Below, in pieces: positions 35,646 through 46,511 of a DNA stretch of 64,000 nucleotides (position 1 is the first letter of the stretch; every line of letters starts with the position of its first letter). Made by a program: the position numbers and the translations under genes. The DNA lies in assembly GCA_958477465.1 (NCBI GenBank), contig CAUEFX010000005.1:1-64000 (forward strand), written 5' to 3'. The DNA is from an uncultured Bacteroides sp. (GTDB taxonomy: Bacteria > Bacteroidota > Bacteroidia > Bacteroidales > Bacteroidaceae). The notes below the pieces were generated by a model, which saw only the letters and a program-made list of their open reading frames with translations, did no database searches and was not told the DNA's origin.

Positions 35646-38600
35646 TCAGACATTTACTTCATAAAGTTTACTGGGTATATAGCCGGTATATTCAGAAAGT
35701 GGAGCGATAATAGATGCATATTTGAATAACACACCGGACTTATATGTGTCTACGGCTTCATCGGGTACATATATGGAACCTACAAAAGATAATCCGTCAT
35801 AATTCAGGGTTATCGGCGGAATCATTGATTTAAATATAACAACTACAGAATCACAGTTCTCAAACATTGCCTGTCCGATAGTAGTAACATTTCCTTCAAA
35901 TACAACCACTCTTAAGTTAGTGCAGTTAGCATAAGATCTTGCCATAGTAACAGTTATATTGGCAGGTACGCAAGAAGCCACTATCGGGGTATATCTAAAC
36001 ATCTCTTGAGAGAGAGCATTGGCAAGCCCCTTTATTTCACCAAAATCACATTCTTCCAAAGAAACACACCCTCTAAAACTAAATAAATGCCAAGTATCGC
36101 TGATGGAAGGATTATCGCTGCTAATCATATAAGAATTCAGTTTGAATTTCTTCAGTTTACCGCAGTCATTAAAGCCATTATTCATTACAAACGTACTCCA
36201 GGTATGAAATATAAAGTCTTTCATCGTGAATTCCTCCAACTCGGGACAATCATAAAAAGGCATATACATATTGCCGCCATTTGTCTCTAAAACAGTAACA
36301 GAGTCCGGCAGATTAGCTTTTTTGATTTTACTCTTATAAAAACATCTGTTCCTTATAGTTTTCAAATTAGGAGGGAAATAAGCATCCTCCAAGCTACTTC
36401 CTTCGAAAGCCATATTACCGTATAAAGTACAATATATAAATCTCTCAAACCCTTTCAGAGACTTTATTTTTTGATTATCTTTTAAGAATTCACTCGGTAT
36501 CTGAGTTATTTTATCAGCCTCCGATTGTAGCAACCCTCCGTCTCCATTCGTATCCCAGAACTCTAATACTCTTTTTGAAACGACCGGATCAAACCGGATA
36601 AAGTATTCTCCTGTAATATTCAGAATCAACTTCTTAAACGTATTCCTAAGAGTCACAATAGAATCCTCATACGCATTGGCATCGACATTCAATGTTCCGT
36701 CCAATACCGGATACGCATCTTCACCAGAAAGGCCTTCACTACTCAAACCCATATAGGAACCGTCTGCCAACTGCGCCAACTTGTCAAGCATCTCCGAGCT
36801 GTTATAACTTTCATTGAATCCCACCGCACGGATACGCTTCAATGTGTGATTCTTTCCCTGCTCTTTCTGGGCATTCATGATATCCACCAACAGTTTCATC
36901 GGACGAATGCGGGGGCAATCAACGATAAAGAAGTCCGTAATAATGGCATCACACAAACCGATCCCCACACCCTCATTCATCAGAAGCGGATAGTTGGACA
37001 GAGACAGATATTGGTTGAATCCGCTATATTCAATCGCGCGAAGGCCGCCACCTTTGGGAAGTACGATCTGTGCGAGAGAAGTGCCACCTGCATAGACCTC
37101 TTGTAAATGCGTACAAGCAGCCAGATTCAAATTGCCGGACAAAGTGGCTATGTTTGATAATACCAATCGCTGCAAAGAAATACAGTTCGAGATTGTCAGC
37201 GAAGAGATCGAAATGACAATGGGACCTGTTTTACTTCCGAGACGGATATCACGGAGCATCCTGCCTTGGATAATCATCGAACCCTGTACATTCTTTTCAT
37301 GCCAGTCGCCTATATCCTGCAAATAAGATGCACCTTGAATGGCATTCTGCTGGTCGCCCGAACCGGACAGTTCGATTTCCATCTCACAAACCTCGCCCGC
37401 CTTTGTACGTTGTCCCCGAATGATGGATGTACCGTTTGCAATGGCAGGATACATATCCATTGCCGGAGTCAGTTCATACCGGATTGTATTACCTGCCGCA
37501 CGCACCGTGATCGTATCGGATCCATTGGCCGAAAACAGACCGAAAGAATATTTGGACATCATATACAGGATGCGTTTCGTCACCCAGCGTTGCTCTGCCA
37601 GGTAGTGATCGCCCAGACTCTGCGTTATCGGATCGGTATCATTCGAGTATCTTCCTGTATTATACGCCAGTTTACCATTCTCATAGCAATACTTGGCATC
37701 GGCATTGTAACAATTTTCCGGAAAATACTCCTGAGCATTATTAAAGAAATACTTCTGATAAAAAGCGTAAATCTTCTCCAGGTCGTTTCCTGATTTCAGC
37801 CCTCCGAGACTCTGCATGGCAGCCATCATCTTGCGCATGCTTGCCACTTTCTCATCCGCAAAAGCAAGTTCCATCAGATTGAAGAAGTTATTCGTCTCTC
37901 CGTTCCAGACAGATGCACCGGTTGCATCCGTATCGTGCGTTTCTACGCTGTACTCTTTGTCCGGAAGTCCCCGGTTTGTCGTATCAAAGCGGGTATCCGC
38001 ATCATCCACGCGCCAACGCCATTTGGAAGTTTCCATACCGAAACAGTACGGATATGTATTCTTCGCACGTTCGTCCGTACCGGCATTGAACTCCACGTTA
38101 TTCATAAAGAACAGCGTATCATCCACATCCCAATATTTTGGGGCTTCTTTACGAAATTTGGCGATACGGGCATTGACGAAAAGCGTATTCAGACCGGTAT
38201 TCGTCTTTCCGTCAAGATCGGCAGAAAAGAGGCCGTATCCTTTGTCCACCAATTGGGATACCAAATTAATCGTACCATCGCCTGTATCAGACGGAATAAA
38301 TCGATTCAGTGAAGACTCAAAATAATACACATTGTACCGGTTCACGTCTCCCGCTTTTGCAATCCAGAATTCATAAGGTTGCACACGCATGGCAGATGCC
38401 TGCGCATTGAGTTCGTCCAACGTCCCGTCAAACGGGTATAGCCGGGGAGAACATTGATAAACAATATTGTATGCCGGCACAAAGCGGGATATACTTTCCA
38501 GTTCCCCTTCGCCCAAGTTCCATGAGTTTGCACCGTTGTATTGCCATGCCTCTTCATCCTCATTGTAAAACACATTATTATTCCATGGAACACGAAACAG

Positions 38601-41183
38601 CGTACAAAGCGGTGAATTGTCAGATCCCTCGATACTGATCAGACCGGGAAAGAGATCGGTATCGAATCCGAAAGTATACTTATCCCCCTTATCCGGCCCG
38701 AGAGTGTACAACCCGCGAAAAGTATATACAGTCGCTCCCTCATCATTCAACTGTTTTTCAAAACAGACGAAAGGCATCTGATAGACTGCTACACGTGCAT
38801 CCGCATATTTCTCCGTCTGCATGGCCTCGTTCAGCAAGCCCATTTCCCGGTACAAGTCATCGTACGAATTGACCGATCCTATCTTATGAGATTGCATGCT
38901 GGATGCAAAATTCTTCTTTGCCGTAAACTTCTGTCCCGCCGGAAGAGAAGGAGTCATCTGCCACTTCTTTGCCGTCGTTGTGCCATCGGCATGAGTAATG
39001 ACGGAGTTCACCTTATCGAGCTGATACCGGGTATTCCATATCCAATACTTCATGGAAGAGGTGCCCTGCCCCTTGGCTGCTACATTCGAGATAGACACAT
39101 TCCATTCCGGATGGTCGTAGAACATCACTTCCAACGTCCCGACACGCTGAGTCTGATCGGCCATACTGGGAATCGTATTATCAAATACGAAAACATTGAA
39201 CTGGTCTTTCGTATTCTCAAAGTCTATCTCCGAACCGTTAGAATCGAGAACATCATTCTCTGCTGTCATCCCGGCCTTATCGGCCGTAGCAACCAGCCAA
39301 TTGATGTAATTGCGCAATACCCCCTGAGAAGTCAGTCCGAAATCATATTCCCGAATGCCGTATATATCCACATCGGCAGATCCGGAACCGATCACGATCC
39401 CACCTTCGTGTGCAAAATAGTCATTATTCTCGTACATAAACTCCCGGTTCTTCACTCCGTTGATATACAGGATGCAGAGATTAAATCCGGGATTGCCATA
39501 AGCATCCGGCAAAATAGTCAACGCCAACCGGATACGTTTCCCCTCAAACGTATGCAGGCTCTGTACGTCATCCGCCTTGAGTGATTGGGAGTGCATGATA
39601 ACATCATCTGCATAAACATTCAGCCCAACGAACGAATCAGCGGAAGGGGCAGAAATGGTAATCACCGGTTCCGTGTAATCGGTTACATTGTCCACCTTGT
39701 AATCCACCTCAATTGTTTTCCCAGTCCGGGCACATTCCTTCTTAAAAGGGAAGTAATTAAAAGCCACTGAACTTCCCGCCATCAGGTGTAAAACCTTGCC
39801 TCCATTATTATCTGTTGTCCAACCATCATTGCCCCAATTCATATTTTCCCAATTAGCAGTAACGGCCGAAGAATCAATTTCATTAATGATATCCTGATAG
39901 TTACCCTGTCGGTTACTGCGTGTTTTAGGATTCATATAAAACACCGACCCGGCTACAGCCGAATATCCCAACGAGTTGTTTACCGGAAAAGCAATCGGAG
40001 CAGTCAATTCCACTTCCCCGTCCAATATATGAGTAACTATTTCGAAATCCGTATTGTCCATAGTCTCTATCTCCATCGGGAAACTAAATGTATACCTGGT
40101 AGAAGTAGCAATACTATTTTCTCTTGAAGAAAATACAAGGGCGTCATCCTGATTAAGCACGAATTGTGCAGAGGTAGTGACATTACCGCCATCATACATC
40201 GCATAATCAAAAAGTGCATTCTCTGCCCAGTTAATAGCTTTATCCAGCACATTGTTGACAGCGATCAGCTTTGCATCAGCACCCGAAACCGCACAGATCA
40301 TATTAAAAGAAACCGTTTTCGTTTGAATGCTTCCATCCGTATTTGCCACGTATGCAGCGACATTGAATACTCCTGTTTTGCCGGGATGCGGAATGGAGAA
40401 ATTGAGTGCTGTCTCGATATAGATACTTGTCCCTATATTCTCCTGATAGGACTGGACATAATCTTCACCGATAACAGTAACATACAATATCTTAGAGACA
40501 TTGCCACCGATATTCAAGGGTAATATAATATTTCCGGTATATGCTGTCCACCACTTAAAGTTACTTGCATCGATGGACAGAGAGGTCAGTTGCACCGTAT
40601 ACACAAAAGCCGGAGTCGTCTCACCGGTCACTTCGCCCGTTACTTTAATCATAATGTTATTCACGCCGGAAGTAAGATATTCCGCCACGTCTTCCAATAC
40701 AGGAACACCGGAATTAATATACTTCTGCAGCTTTACGACATACTCCGAACTATTAGAATTTCGTACCGAAATCTGGCACAGACCACGTTCACCCGTATCT
40801 TCATACGGTTCTTTACTATCATAACGCTCTTGCGATACAAAAGTAAATTTCAAATAACAAGGTTCCCCTTTACTAGAAGAGACATTCTTACTATCCATAT
40901 TATTTACTACACGGACATTACGCTGTACGCCGGTCGAACCTCCTCCGCCCATTACTTTTTCTTCCCATTGTTCCCCATTCCATTTATAAAAAAGATCCAA
41001 GTCATCCACGTAACACAACGTTGGCGTTTCGAGCCTGTCCGTAGGTATGGTATCCCGTTCGTCGAGCGTCCTGACACATTTAAAGCCACCCTTTCCATAC
41101 CTGCTGTAATGGGTCGGATACCTGTCTTCTTCTGTAAAAGGTGCTAACGGCGCCGCAACATTGGTTCCTTTCAATTCATTCAT
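35646..41183 (-). CDS. Giant tail-associated adhesin: lectin-like domain plus BspA-type leucine-rich repeats
   Basis: This 1845-residue protein has no signal peptide. The N-terminus (about 1-70: RYPTHYSRYGKGGFKCVRTLDERDTIP) looks like a virion-attachment segment. Residues about 510-640 resemble a laminin-G/concanavalin-type lectin sandwich (IEVDYKVDNVTDYTEPVI, IRLALTILPDAYGNPGFNL). The C-terminal part (about 1540-1830) contains leucine-rich repeats of the BspA type (FLKDNQKIKSLKGFERF, LEEFTMKDFIFHTW, NLRVVVFEGNVTTIGQAMFENCDSVV). It lies between two fibre paralogues, so it is probably a receptor-binding or spike protein of the particle. Confidence 0.75.
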   Translation of the reverse strand: MNELKGTNVAAPLAPFTEEDRYPTHYSRYGKGGFKCVRTLDERDTIPTDRLETPTLCYVDDLDLFYKWNGEQWEEKVMGGGGSTGVQRNVRVVNNMDSKNVSSSKGEPCYLKFTFVSQERYDSKEPYEDTGERGLCQISVRNSNSSEYVVKLQKYINSGVPVLEDVAEYLTSGVNNIMIKVTGEVTGETTPAFVYTVQLTSLSIDASNFKWWTAYTGNIILPLNIGGNVSKILYVTVIGEDYVQSYQENIGTSIYIETALNFSIPHPGKTGVFNVAAYVANTDGSIQTKTVSFNMICAVSGADAKLIAVNNVLDKAINWAENALFDYAMYDGGNVTTSAQFVLNQDDALVFSSRENSIATSTRYTFSFPMEIETMDNTDFEIVTHILDGEVELTAPIAFPVNNSLGYSAVAGSVFYMNPKTRSNRQGNYQDIINEIDSSAVTANWENMNWGNDGWTTDNNGGKVLHLMAGSSVAFNYFPFKKECARTGKTIEVDYKVDNVTDYTEPVITISAPSADSFVGLNVYADDVIMHSQSLKADDVQSLHTFEGKRIRLALTILPDAYGNPGFNLCILYINGVKNREFMYENNDYFAHEGGIVIGSGSADVDIYGIREYDFGLTSQGVLRNYINWLVATADKAGMTAENDVLDSNGSEIDFENTKDQFNVFVFDNTIPSMADQTQRVGTLEVMFYDHPEWNVSISNVAAKGQGTSSMKYWIWNTRYQLDKVNSVITHADGTTTAKKWQMTPSLPAGQKFTAKKNFASSMQSHKIGSVNSYDDLYREMGLLNEAMQTEKYADARVAVYQMPFVCFEKQLNDEGATVYTFRGLYTLGPDKGDKYTFGFDTDLFPGLISIEGSDNSPLCTLFRVPWNNNVFYNEDEEAWQYNGANSWNLGEGELESISRFVPAYNIVYQCSPRLYPFDGTLDELNAQASAMRVQPYEFWIAKAGDVNRYNVYYFESSLNRFIPSDTGDGTINLVSQLVDKGYGLFSADLDGKTNTGLNTLFVNARIAKFRKEAPKYWDVDDTLFFMNNVEFNAGTDERAKNTYPYCFGMETSKWRWRVDDADTRFDTTNRGLPDKEYSVETHDTDATGASVWNGETNNFFNLMELAFADEKVASMRKMMAAMQSLGGLKSGNDLEKIYAFYQKYFFNNAQEYFPENCYNADAKYCYENGKLAYNTGRYSNDTDPITQSLGDHYLAEQRWVTKRILYMMSKYSFGLFSANGSDTITVRAAGNTIRYELTPAMDMYPAIANGTSIIRGQRTKAGEVCEMEIELSGSGDQQNAIQGASYLQDIGDWHEKNVQGSMIIQGRMLRDIRLGSKTGPIVISISSLTISNCISLQRLVLSNIATLSGNLNLAACTHLQEVYAGGTSLAQIVLPKGGGLRAIEYSGFNQYLSLSNYPLLMNEGVGIGLCDAIITDFFIVDCPRIRPMKLLVDIMNAQKEQGKNHTLKRIRAVGFNESYNSSEMLDKLAQLADGSYMGLSSEGLSGEDAYPVLDGTLNVDANAYEDSIVTLRNTFKKLILNITGEYFIRFDPVVSKRVLEFWDTNGDGGLLQSEADKITQIPSEFLKDNQKIKSLKGFERFIYCTLYGNMAFEGSSLEDAYFPPNLKTIRNRCFYKSKIKKANLPDSVTVLETNGGNMYMPFYDCPELEEFTMKDFIFHTWSTFVMNNGFNDCGKLKKFKLNSYMISSDNPSISDTWHLFSFRGCVSLEECDFGEIKGLANALSQEMFRYTPIVASCVPANITVTMARSYANCTNLRVVVFEGNVTTIGQAMFENCDSVVVIFKSMIPPITLNYDGLSFVGSIYVPDEAVDTYKSGVLFKYASIIAPLSEYTGYIPSKLYEVNV

Positions 41184-41278
41184 TTTACTTTTATATTTGA
41201 TACACCCGTCCGGATGCGGTTTAACCTAAATATTATATAATTCTCTATATGTCCTTAGTCCCAACCATTTGAGCGAGG

Positions 41279-43696
41279 TTAATAATTGGACCAAGTCCCA
41301 TTGACATACTTCTTTATTCCATTCGTATCTATCTTTATTCCATAATTCCCAAACCTTACTTCAAAGCCGGTATCATTATTAAAATACAAATATTTATTGG
41401 CGCTCCACCTCGATATAATTCCATCAGTACCGATGATATTACACCCTACCACTCTTTCGATCGTAACTCGGTTAATGTGAACTTCAGCCTGCAAGTTTAT
41501 ATTCCCATAAGTCGGAAGTTCTCCCGAAAAATAAGAAAGGGTAATCTTCAGATAATAATCACCGGCATCCAGTAGTTTTCTATAATCAGCCGCTCCCAAA
41601 GAGCGATTCGAAGCATCATATACTTCCACGCTATTATTCTTTACAGCCAATGGGTTACTTATGGAATCCTCAATATCGAATGTCACATATCCGGGATCTG
41701 CCAACTTAAACGGAACTTTAAAAATTACTTTCCCCGGACCGCTATTATCCCAATTATACGTATCATACATCCAGAAGCGTCTATTGTAAGAATCTCCGGA
41801 AGAGTCGATATCTTCATCATTATAGTCAAAATCGCCATCCGAGCCTTTAGCATTTCCCGAATCCTCAAATATAACGGTCACCCCTCCCCAAGCCCTCTCT
41901 GTCAAAGGTGCAGGTTTCTCATACAGCAATTCATCCAATTTGGGAATCTTATTTTGTGTGAATTCTATCCTTTTCACATTATTTTTGTCATATCCGGTTA
42001 AGTTACCTTCAAGTATCCTAAACCATCCGATATTCCCGCTATCGGCAGAAATATTACCGGAAAAACTTCCTTCAGTAGCCTCCACTCTTCCCCGGAACAA
42101 ATATTTCTTTTCTACAGGATCGAGTGAGAAAACCGGCTTCCCGTCTTCCAAGGCAAAGATGCCCGAATGTTTTTTTCTATCTATTTCAATGCATTCTTTC
42201 CCTTGTACGATACCTGTCAATGCACCGGTCACAGGATTTTTCTTTCCGGTGAACAGTGCAGGAGTCACGATATATCCCGAACCGATCTCCGTTGCGTATC
42301 CATCCCATTCTTGCAACCAATCCGGAACATTCGCATCCGATCCGGGTTCACCTTGAGAGCCGTCAATTGCCGTAAGTACTGTCTTACAACATATAAACAC
42401 ACCACCCTGTCTTAAATAAAATACAAGAGGGAAGCAATCATTATCCGGGCCTACATAACTTCCTGGAACCATACTAATAAACCCACTGTCATCCCTTATC
42501 CAACCCAATGTCAATCCATCGGCAGCAATGTCTTCTGCTGTCATCAATATGGATGTCCCTCCTACGGTCTTTCTCACATCACAACTCACATGAGAAGGAG
42601 TAAAGCGTCTGGCATCATGCTTTACAAACAACTCCGAACTTAATATCAGTTCGTATACAATGGCATCCTCACCTTTCAAGTTTTCTTTTGTTGTATCCGA
42701 TAAATTATCCCAAGTCAGAACCACATCTTCCATCGTACATACATACTTATTTCTCACATTATCCCATCGCCAAGCGATAGCCCCTCCGGCAATATGCCCT
42801 GACCTATCAGCAGCAAAACGCGCAGAGCCATCACCAAACTCTGCCGTTCCATTGGGATAAATACAATAAGTTAACTTATTTCCACTCATACTTTTTATCA
42901 TGCCGTTCTCACAATAAAATCCCTTGGCACCGTTACCACCCGGTATATCACCTCCAATACGGGTTTTCACACACCCGGCAAACGACTTACCCGTGATGCC
43001 GAACAAAATATCAATGGCGGGCTGTCCTCCTTCATCGGCGTGAATGTAAACAGCACTTTGGCGATTGGCTATTTTCGAGTTACCAAACTGTATGATCTCA
43101 TCACCAACGGCAGGGGTAGTCATACTGTTAAGTGTCTTATCCACATATTCCGCCTTATTATTTTCCGTATCATAACCGATACCTCCGCTAAATTCACCGG
43201 TAGGAACAACAAGCGTATCGATGCCCTCTATCTTCCTTATTTCACTGATTTCCACCCAATAGCCTTTTAATGCGCCTTCCTTCCAACTCTGACAACGGAT
43301 GATGTCATGCGCCACAAAACTCATCTCATCTTCCACAGCCAGAAGCCATTCTCCGGTCTCTTCATCATAAGTAACAGTCGCTATCTTTCCGGATGCCTGA
43401 GTAATACCAAGAGTTCCCTTTACTGCACGGATCTTCTGAATAAGAAGTTCGAAGACAGTCATCGACTCACGTATAGTGATGCTGTCAATTTCCAACTTAT
43501 ACTTTTTAAGTTCTTCGTCCTCAGCATTCTTCTCACTACGGTAATTCCAAATCTTCCAGCCATATCCGGCAAAACCGGATAAAAAATACTCCTCATACTT
43601 CGGGATCAATTTTCCCGCTTTGTTCAATATCTGTTTTCCCGTGACCTTTGCCGATGAAAAGAAACCGGTTATTCCTGTTGATGATAATATTGCCAT
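41279..43696 (-). CDS. Phage tail fibre-like protein A
   Basis: This 805-residue protein shares its first 265 or so residues with fibre B at high identity (MAILSSTGITGFFSSAKVTGK against MAILSSTGISGFLSSAKATGK). A unique section with GSQGEPGSD follows (about 450). The C-terminal half includes a beta-sandwich-like stretch (about 600-740: VIFEDSGNAKGSDGDFDYNDEDIDSSGD, with several Asp residues that could bind calcium). It follows the hub-like gene by about 100 bases. It is probably a receptor-binding fibre with a different target from fibre B. Confidence 0.75.
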   Translation of the reverse strand: MAILSSTGITGFFSSAKVTGKQILNKAGKLIPKYEEYFLSGFAGYGWKIWNYRSEKNAEDEELKKYKLEIDSITIRESMTVFELLIQKIRAVKGTLGITQASGKIATVTYDEETGEWLLAVEDEMSFVAHDIIRCQSWKEGALKGYWVEISEIRKIEGIDTLVVPTGEFSGGIGYDTENNKAEYVDKTLNSMTTPAVGDEIIQFGNSKIANRQSAVYIHADEGGQPAIDILFGITGKSFAGCVKTRIGGDIPGGNGAKGFYCENGMIKSMSGNKLTYCIYPNGTAEFGDGSARFAADRSGHIAGGAIAWRWDNVRNKYVCTMEDVVLTWDNLSDTTKENLKGEDAIVYELILSSELFVKHDARRFTPSHVSCDVRKTVGGTSILMTAEDIAADGLTLGWIRDDSGFISMVPGSYVGPDNDCFPLVFYLRQGGVFICCKTVLTAIDGSQGEPGSDANVPDWLQEWDGYATEIGSGYIVTPALFTGKKNPVTGALTGIVQGKECIEIDRKKHSGIFALEDGKPVFSLDPVEKKYLFRGRVEATEGSFSGNISADSGNIGWFRILEGNLTGYDKNNVKRIEFTQNKIPKLDELLYEKPAPLTERAWGGVTVIFEDSGNAKGSDGDFDYNDEDIDSSGDSYNRRFWMYDTYNWDNSGPGKVIFKVPFKLADPGYVTFDIEDSISNPLAVKNNSVEVYDASNRSLGAADYRKLLDAGDYYLKITLSYFSGELPTYGNINLQAEVHINRVTIERVVGCNIIGTDGIISRWSANKYLYFNNDTGFEVRFGNYGIKIDTNGIKKYVNGTWSNY

Positions 43697-43799
43697 GTCT
43701 TTTTACAATTTAAAATCTTTATTTATTCCAACTTATTAGCCTGAATAATTCATAATCAGCAGTAAGTAGCTAATTAATAATCAGTTGATAAAAATTCGT

Positions 43800-46511
43800 T
43801 CATTTCACTTCTATGTGTAATACACCCGTCTGGATGTGGTTTAACCTGAATATTGTATAATTCTCCGTATACCCGTAGTCATTGGTTATTCCCCGTATCT
43901 CCTCATCCCAGTCCGTATTTTTCAGGCCACCAATCAAGAACTGAATACCCGACACCATTGCCGTAGGCAGAATATAATAAGGATAACGCCCGCCCGTACA
44001 GTCGAAGTGGGTAGAATTCAGACTATGCTCCGCCCAGACGGACGGCAATGCAAGAATCTCATCATTGGTGAGTGTTTCTTTTTCCGAAACCCCGTAATAC
44101 TTCTTAAGCTGAAACAGCACAGATACTGACTTCGTGTAAACTTGGCCGCCACATACGACCGACAAGGTATAAAGCGAATCGGAAATCACATTTTTCATGT
44201 TTGCGCCACGAATCAATACATCCATCGATTTTCCATCGAGTTTCTGAGACTCTATGTCACGGTCATAACTCCAAGCCAACTTTATGACCTGCTTACTACC
44301 TCTCTCAAAGATACCTCCTCCTGAGAAGCTGAAAGTAAACGGAAATACTTTAGACATCAAGGAGGCAACATCGGCCACAAGACCCGTATTTACTCCCCAC
44401 GCCGACGCTCCGGCTTTCCTGATAAGCACATCGTCTGTAAAAGAAGTATCGTCGGCCTCATCTCCCACATTCTTCAATCCGCCAAGCGTCCCCCCAGTCG
44501 GGATATCTGCGGCTGTCTCTTCGAGTAAAGCCACAGACAAAGATTCCGAATTGCTTTCCTCAATCAAGCGATACGACAGGATATCCGGATCGCCCTCTTC
44601 CGTCAGCTCTTGCAGTATATCCCACTGTTGTGAAGCGGTACTGGAGCTCCGGACAATAAGCCCGTTGTTGGCTTCTACAAATCCCTCGGCGGTAAGCCCT
44701 TCAGCAAAAGTGATAAGTCCTTCCGCCCTGTCTTCTTTCTTCTTATTGAGAAATTCACCCAGTGCCCTTTTGGCAGAATAAGCATTCCGGTCGCCAGGCT
44801 GTGTTTTGTCATTCGAAGTAATCAGATAAATGCCACCACCGCTTCCGGTATATGTCTGCCCTTTGTAAGTAAGCGCATCCAGCTTTCCCTCCAGTTCTCC
44901 CAACCGGGAGTAAGCAGACGTCTCACCCACCGTATATACAGGAGAGTCGTAAGGAATATCAAGATTATACTCGAATCCGATGATACGCGACACGCGTCCC
45001 TCTTCACAATAAGCTGGATGAATCAGATTCACTCTGGCACCGACTTCAAAACTTTTCCACTCCTTACCGTTGCTGTAGATATACCCGGAATCCATCTTAC
45101 ACGTATAGACAGACGGATCCTGCTTGGTTTTCCCCATGTATTCCAGCGCCTTCTTCTTCAACTCGTCTTCGGCATCGTCTATCAGTGCCATATCCACCCA
45201 TTTAGTGTCATAACCGTAGAGCACATACCTGTCTCCATCTTTTGGTATCAGCGCATCGCCCGGAAGTTCACGCCCGTAATCCTCATTGCGCTTTATCTCG
45301 AACACTTGTGCCGCGGGATTGCACGAACCATCGGGCAAAAGATCGGGTATCGGCGTCTCCCCTCCCTCTTTATCGCAGGGATTGAATATGACAGCGAAGT
45401 CCATGCCGTTGAGAGTACCGGACTGGAAAAGAATACGTAACTCCTGCCCGGGCAGGATGTATTTTTCAGAGAACAGCAGCTTTCCGCCGGCATCCGTCTC
45501 TTCCGTTTCCGGATCGTATCTGCCCGCATCTTTAAACCGGTAGGCATTCCACCTTTTCAGTACCGGATCCTTACCCTCTTCCGTAATTTTATCTGTGTAC
45601 GAATGCATTTTTACACCTCCGATCGTTCCTATCCGGTGTGGATAAACGTCGTCAAATACCACTACATCCTCTACTACCTCCTCGGCGGTCATCTCCTCGA
45701 AAGCGTCGATATACGGAGTATCGGCAGGAAGCATCAGCCGCCTTTGCACCACCCCTTCCACCACGACCGTCTCCTCCGCCGACCGATAATCGGCAGGTAG
45801 ATTACGTGTAGAACCGAAAGCATAAATACGGGTGGCAAATACCGACTGCCCATCCTGCCGCCCCATCTCTTCCACATTGACGCCAAACTCGAAGTTCACC
45901 GGATCACTAAACTCACAACGCCCGAAGTGAATCACGCTATTGGCCACCCACCACTCACAAGCCCACGTCTCCGCCATTTTTGTCAAGGCATCCATCAGAT
46001 TCATGTTTTCATAAGTGATCTGCTTGGACGATTTTTCTACCGTACCGTCCACATCAAATTTAAAGTCTTCCGCATTATACCGGTAGCCCAGAGCCACAAG
46101 ATTCTTCAGGAATACATTTAGATGCGTATCCAACGTAGCCGTCAGGCCCCAGGATGTTTCTTTCCGAATGTATTCCGTTCTCCCGTTCACACTCTTTTCA
46201 TACACCATCATGAAAGTTTTGTTCTTCCACTTCCAATAGTAGGCATCCAGCTTCAGATCATAATCATACCCACAGGTAGAATTGTTATAAGTAGGTTTTT
46301 GCAGGTCCACCAGTTCAAAAATGCCGGTAAGATCATTCGGCAACTCCACATAATCCCCCAATTTAAAATAAGCAGGTTCGGCCACACTGAATTTAAGATT
46401 AATATAATCTTCCTTCATCAATGTAAACTTACGTTTACTCCCTACGTTGATTTCGGTTTCAAAACGAAACTTTTCAGATTTTTCCTTGTCTTTGTATTTA
46501 ATCTCCATCAT
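43800..46511 (-). CDS. Tail hub / tail-associated (Tal-like) protein
   Basis: This 903-residue protein begins MMEIKYKDKEKSEKFRFETEI. The first half (about 1-380) has the character of phage tail hub proteins, with a ring-forming beta region followed by YENMNLMDALTKMAETWACEWWV. The second half (about 530-900) has helix and beta segments such as RALGEFLNKKKEDRAEGLITFAEGLTAEGFVEANNGL, usual in tail tip and spike proteins. It overlaps the Dit-like gene by 4 bases. Position after Dit and before the fibres supports a Tal/hub role. No peptidase motif is seen. Confidence 0.7.
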   Translation of the reverse strand: MMEIKYKDKEKSEKFRFETEINVGSKRKFTLMKEDYINLKFSVAEPAYFKLGDYVELPNDLTGIFELVDLQKPTYNNSTCGYDYDLKLDAYYWKWKNKTFMMVYEKSVNGRTEYIRKETSWGLTATLDTHLNVFLKNLVALGYRYNAEDFKFDVDGTVEKSSKQITYENMNLMDALTKMAETWACEWWVANSVIHFGRCEFSDPVNFEFGVNVEEMGRQDGQSVFATRIYAFGSTRNLPADYRSAEETVVVEGVVQRRLMLPADTPYIDAFEEMTAEEVVEDVVVFDDVYPHRIGTIGGVKMHSYTDKITEEGKDPVLKRWNAYRFKDAGRYDPETEETDAGGKLLFSEKYILPGQELRILFQSGTLNGMDFAVIFNPCDKEGGETPIPDLLPDGSCNPAAQVFEIKRNEDYGRELPGDALIPKDGDRYVLYGYDTKWVDMALIDDAEDELKKKALEYMGKTKQDPSVYTCKMDSGYIYSNGKEWKSFEVGARVNLIHPAYCEEGRVSRIIGFEYNLDIPYDSPVYTVGETSAYSRLGELEGKLDALTYKGQTYTGSGGGIYLITSNDKTQPGDRNAYSAKRALGEFLNKKKEDRAEGLITFAEGLTAEGFVEANNGLIVRSSSTASQQWDILQELTEEGDPDILSYRLIEESNSESLSVALLEETAADIPTGGTLGGLKNVGDEADDTSFTDDVLIRKAGASAWGVNTGLVADVASLMSKVFPFTFSFSGGGIFERGSKQVIKLAWSYDRDIESQKLDGKSMDVLIRGANMKNVISDSLYTLSVVCGGQVYTKSVSVLFQLKKYYGVSEKETLTNDEILALPSVWAEHSLNSTHFDCTGGRYPYYILPTAMVSGIQFLIGGLKNTDWDEEIRGITNDYGYTENYTIFRLNHIQTGVLHIEVK

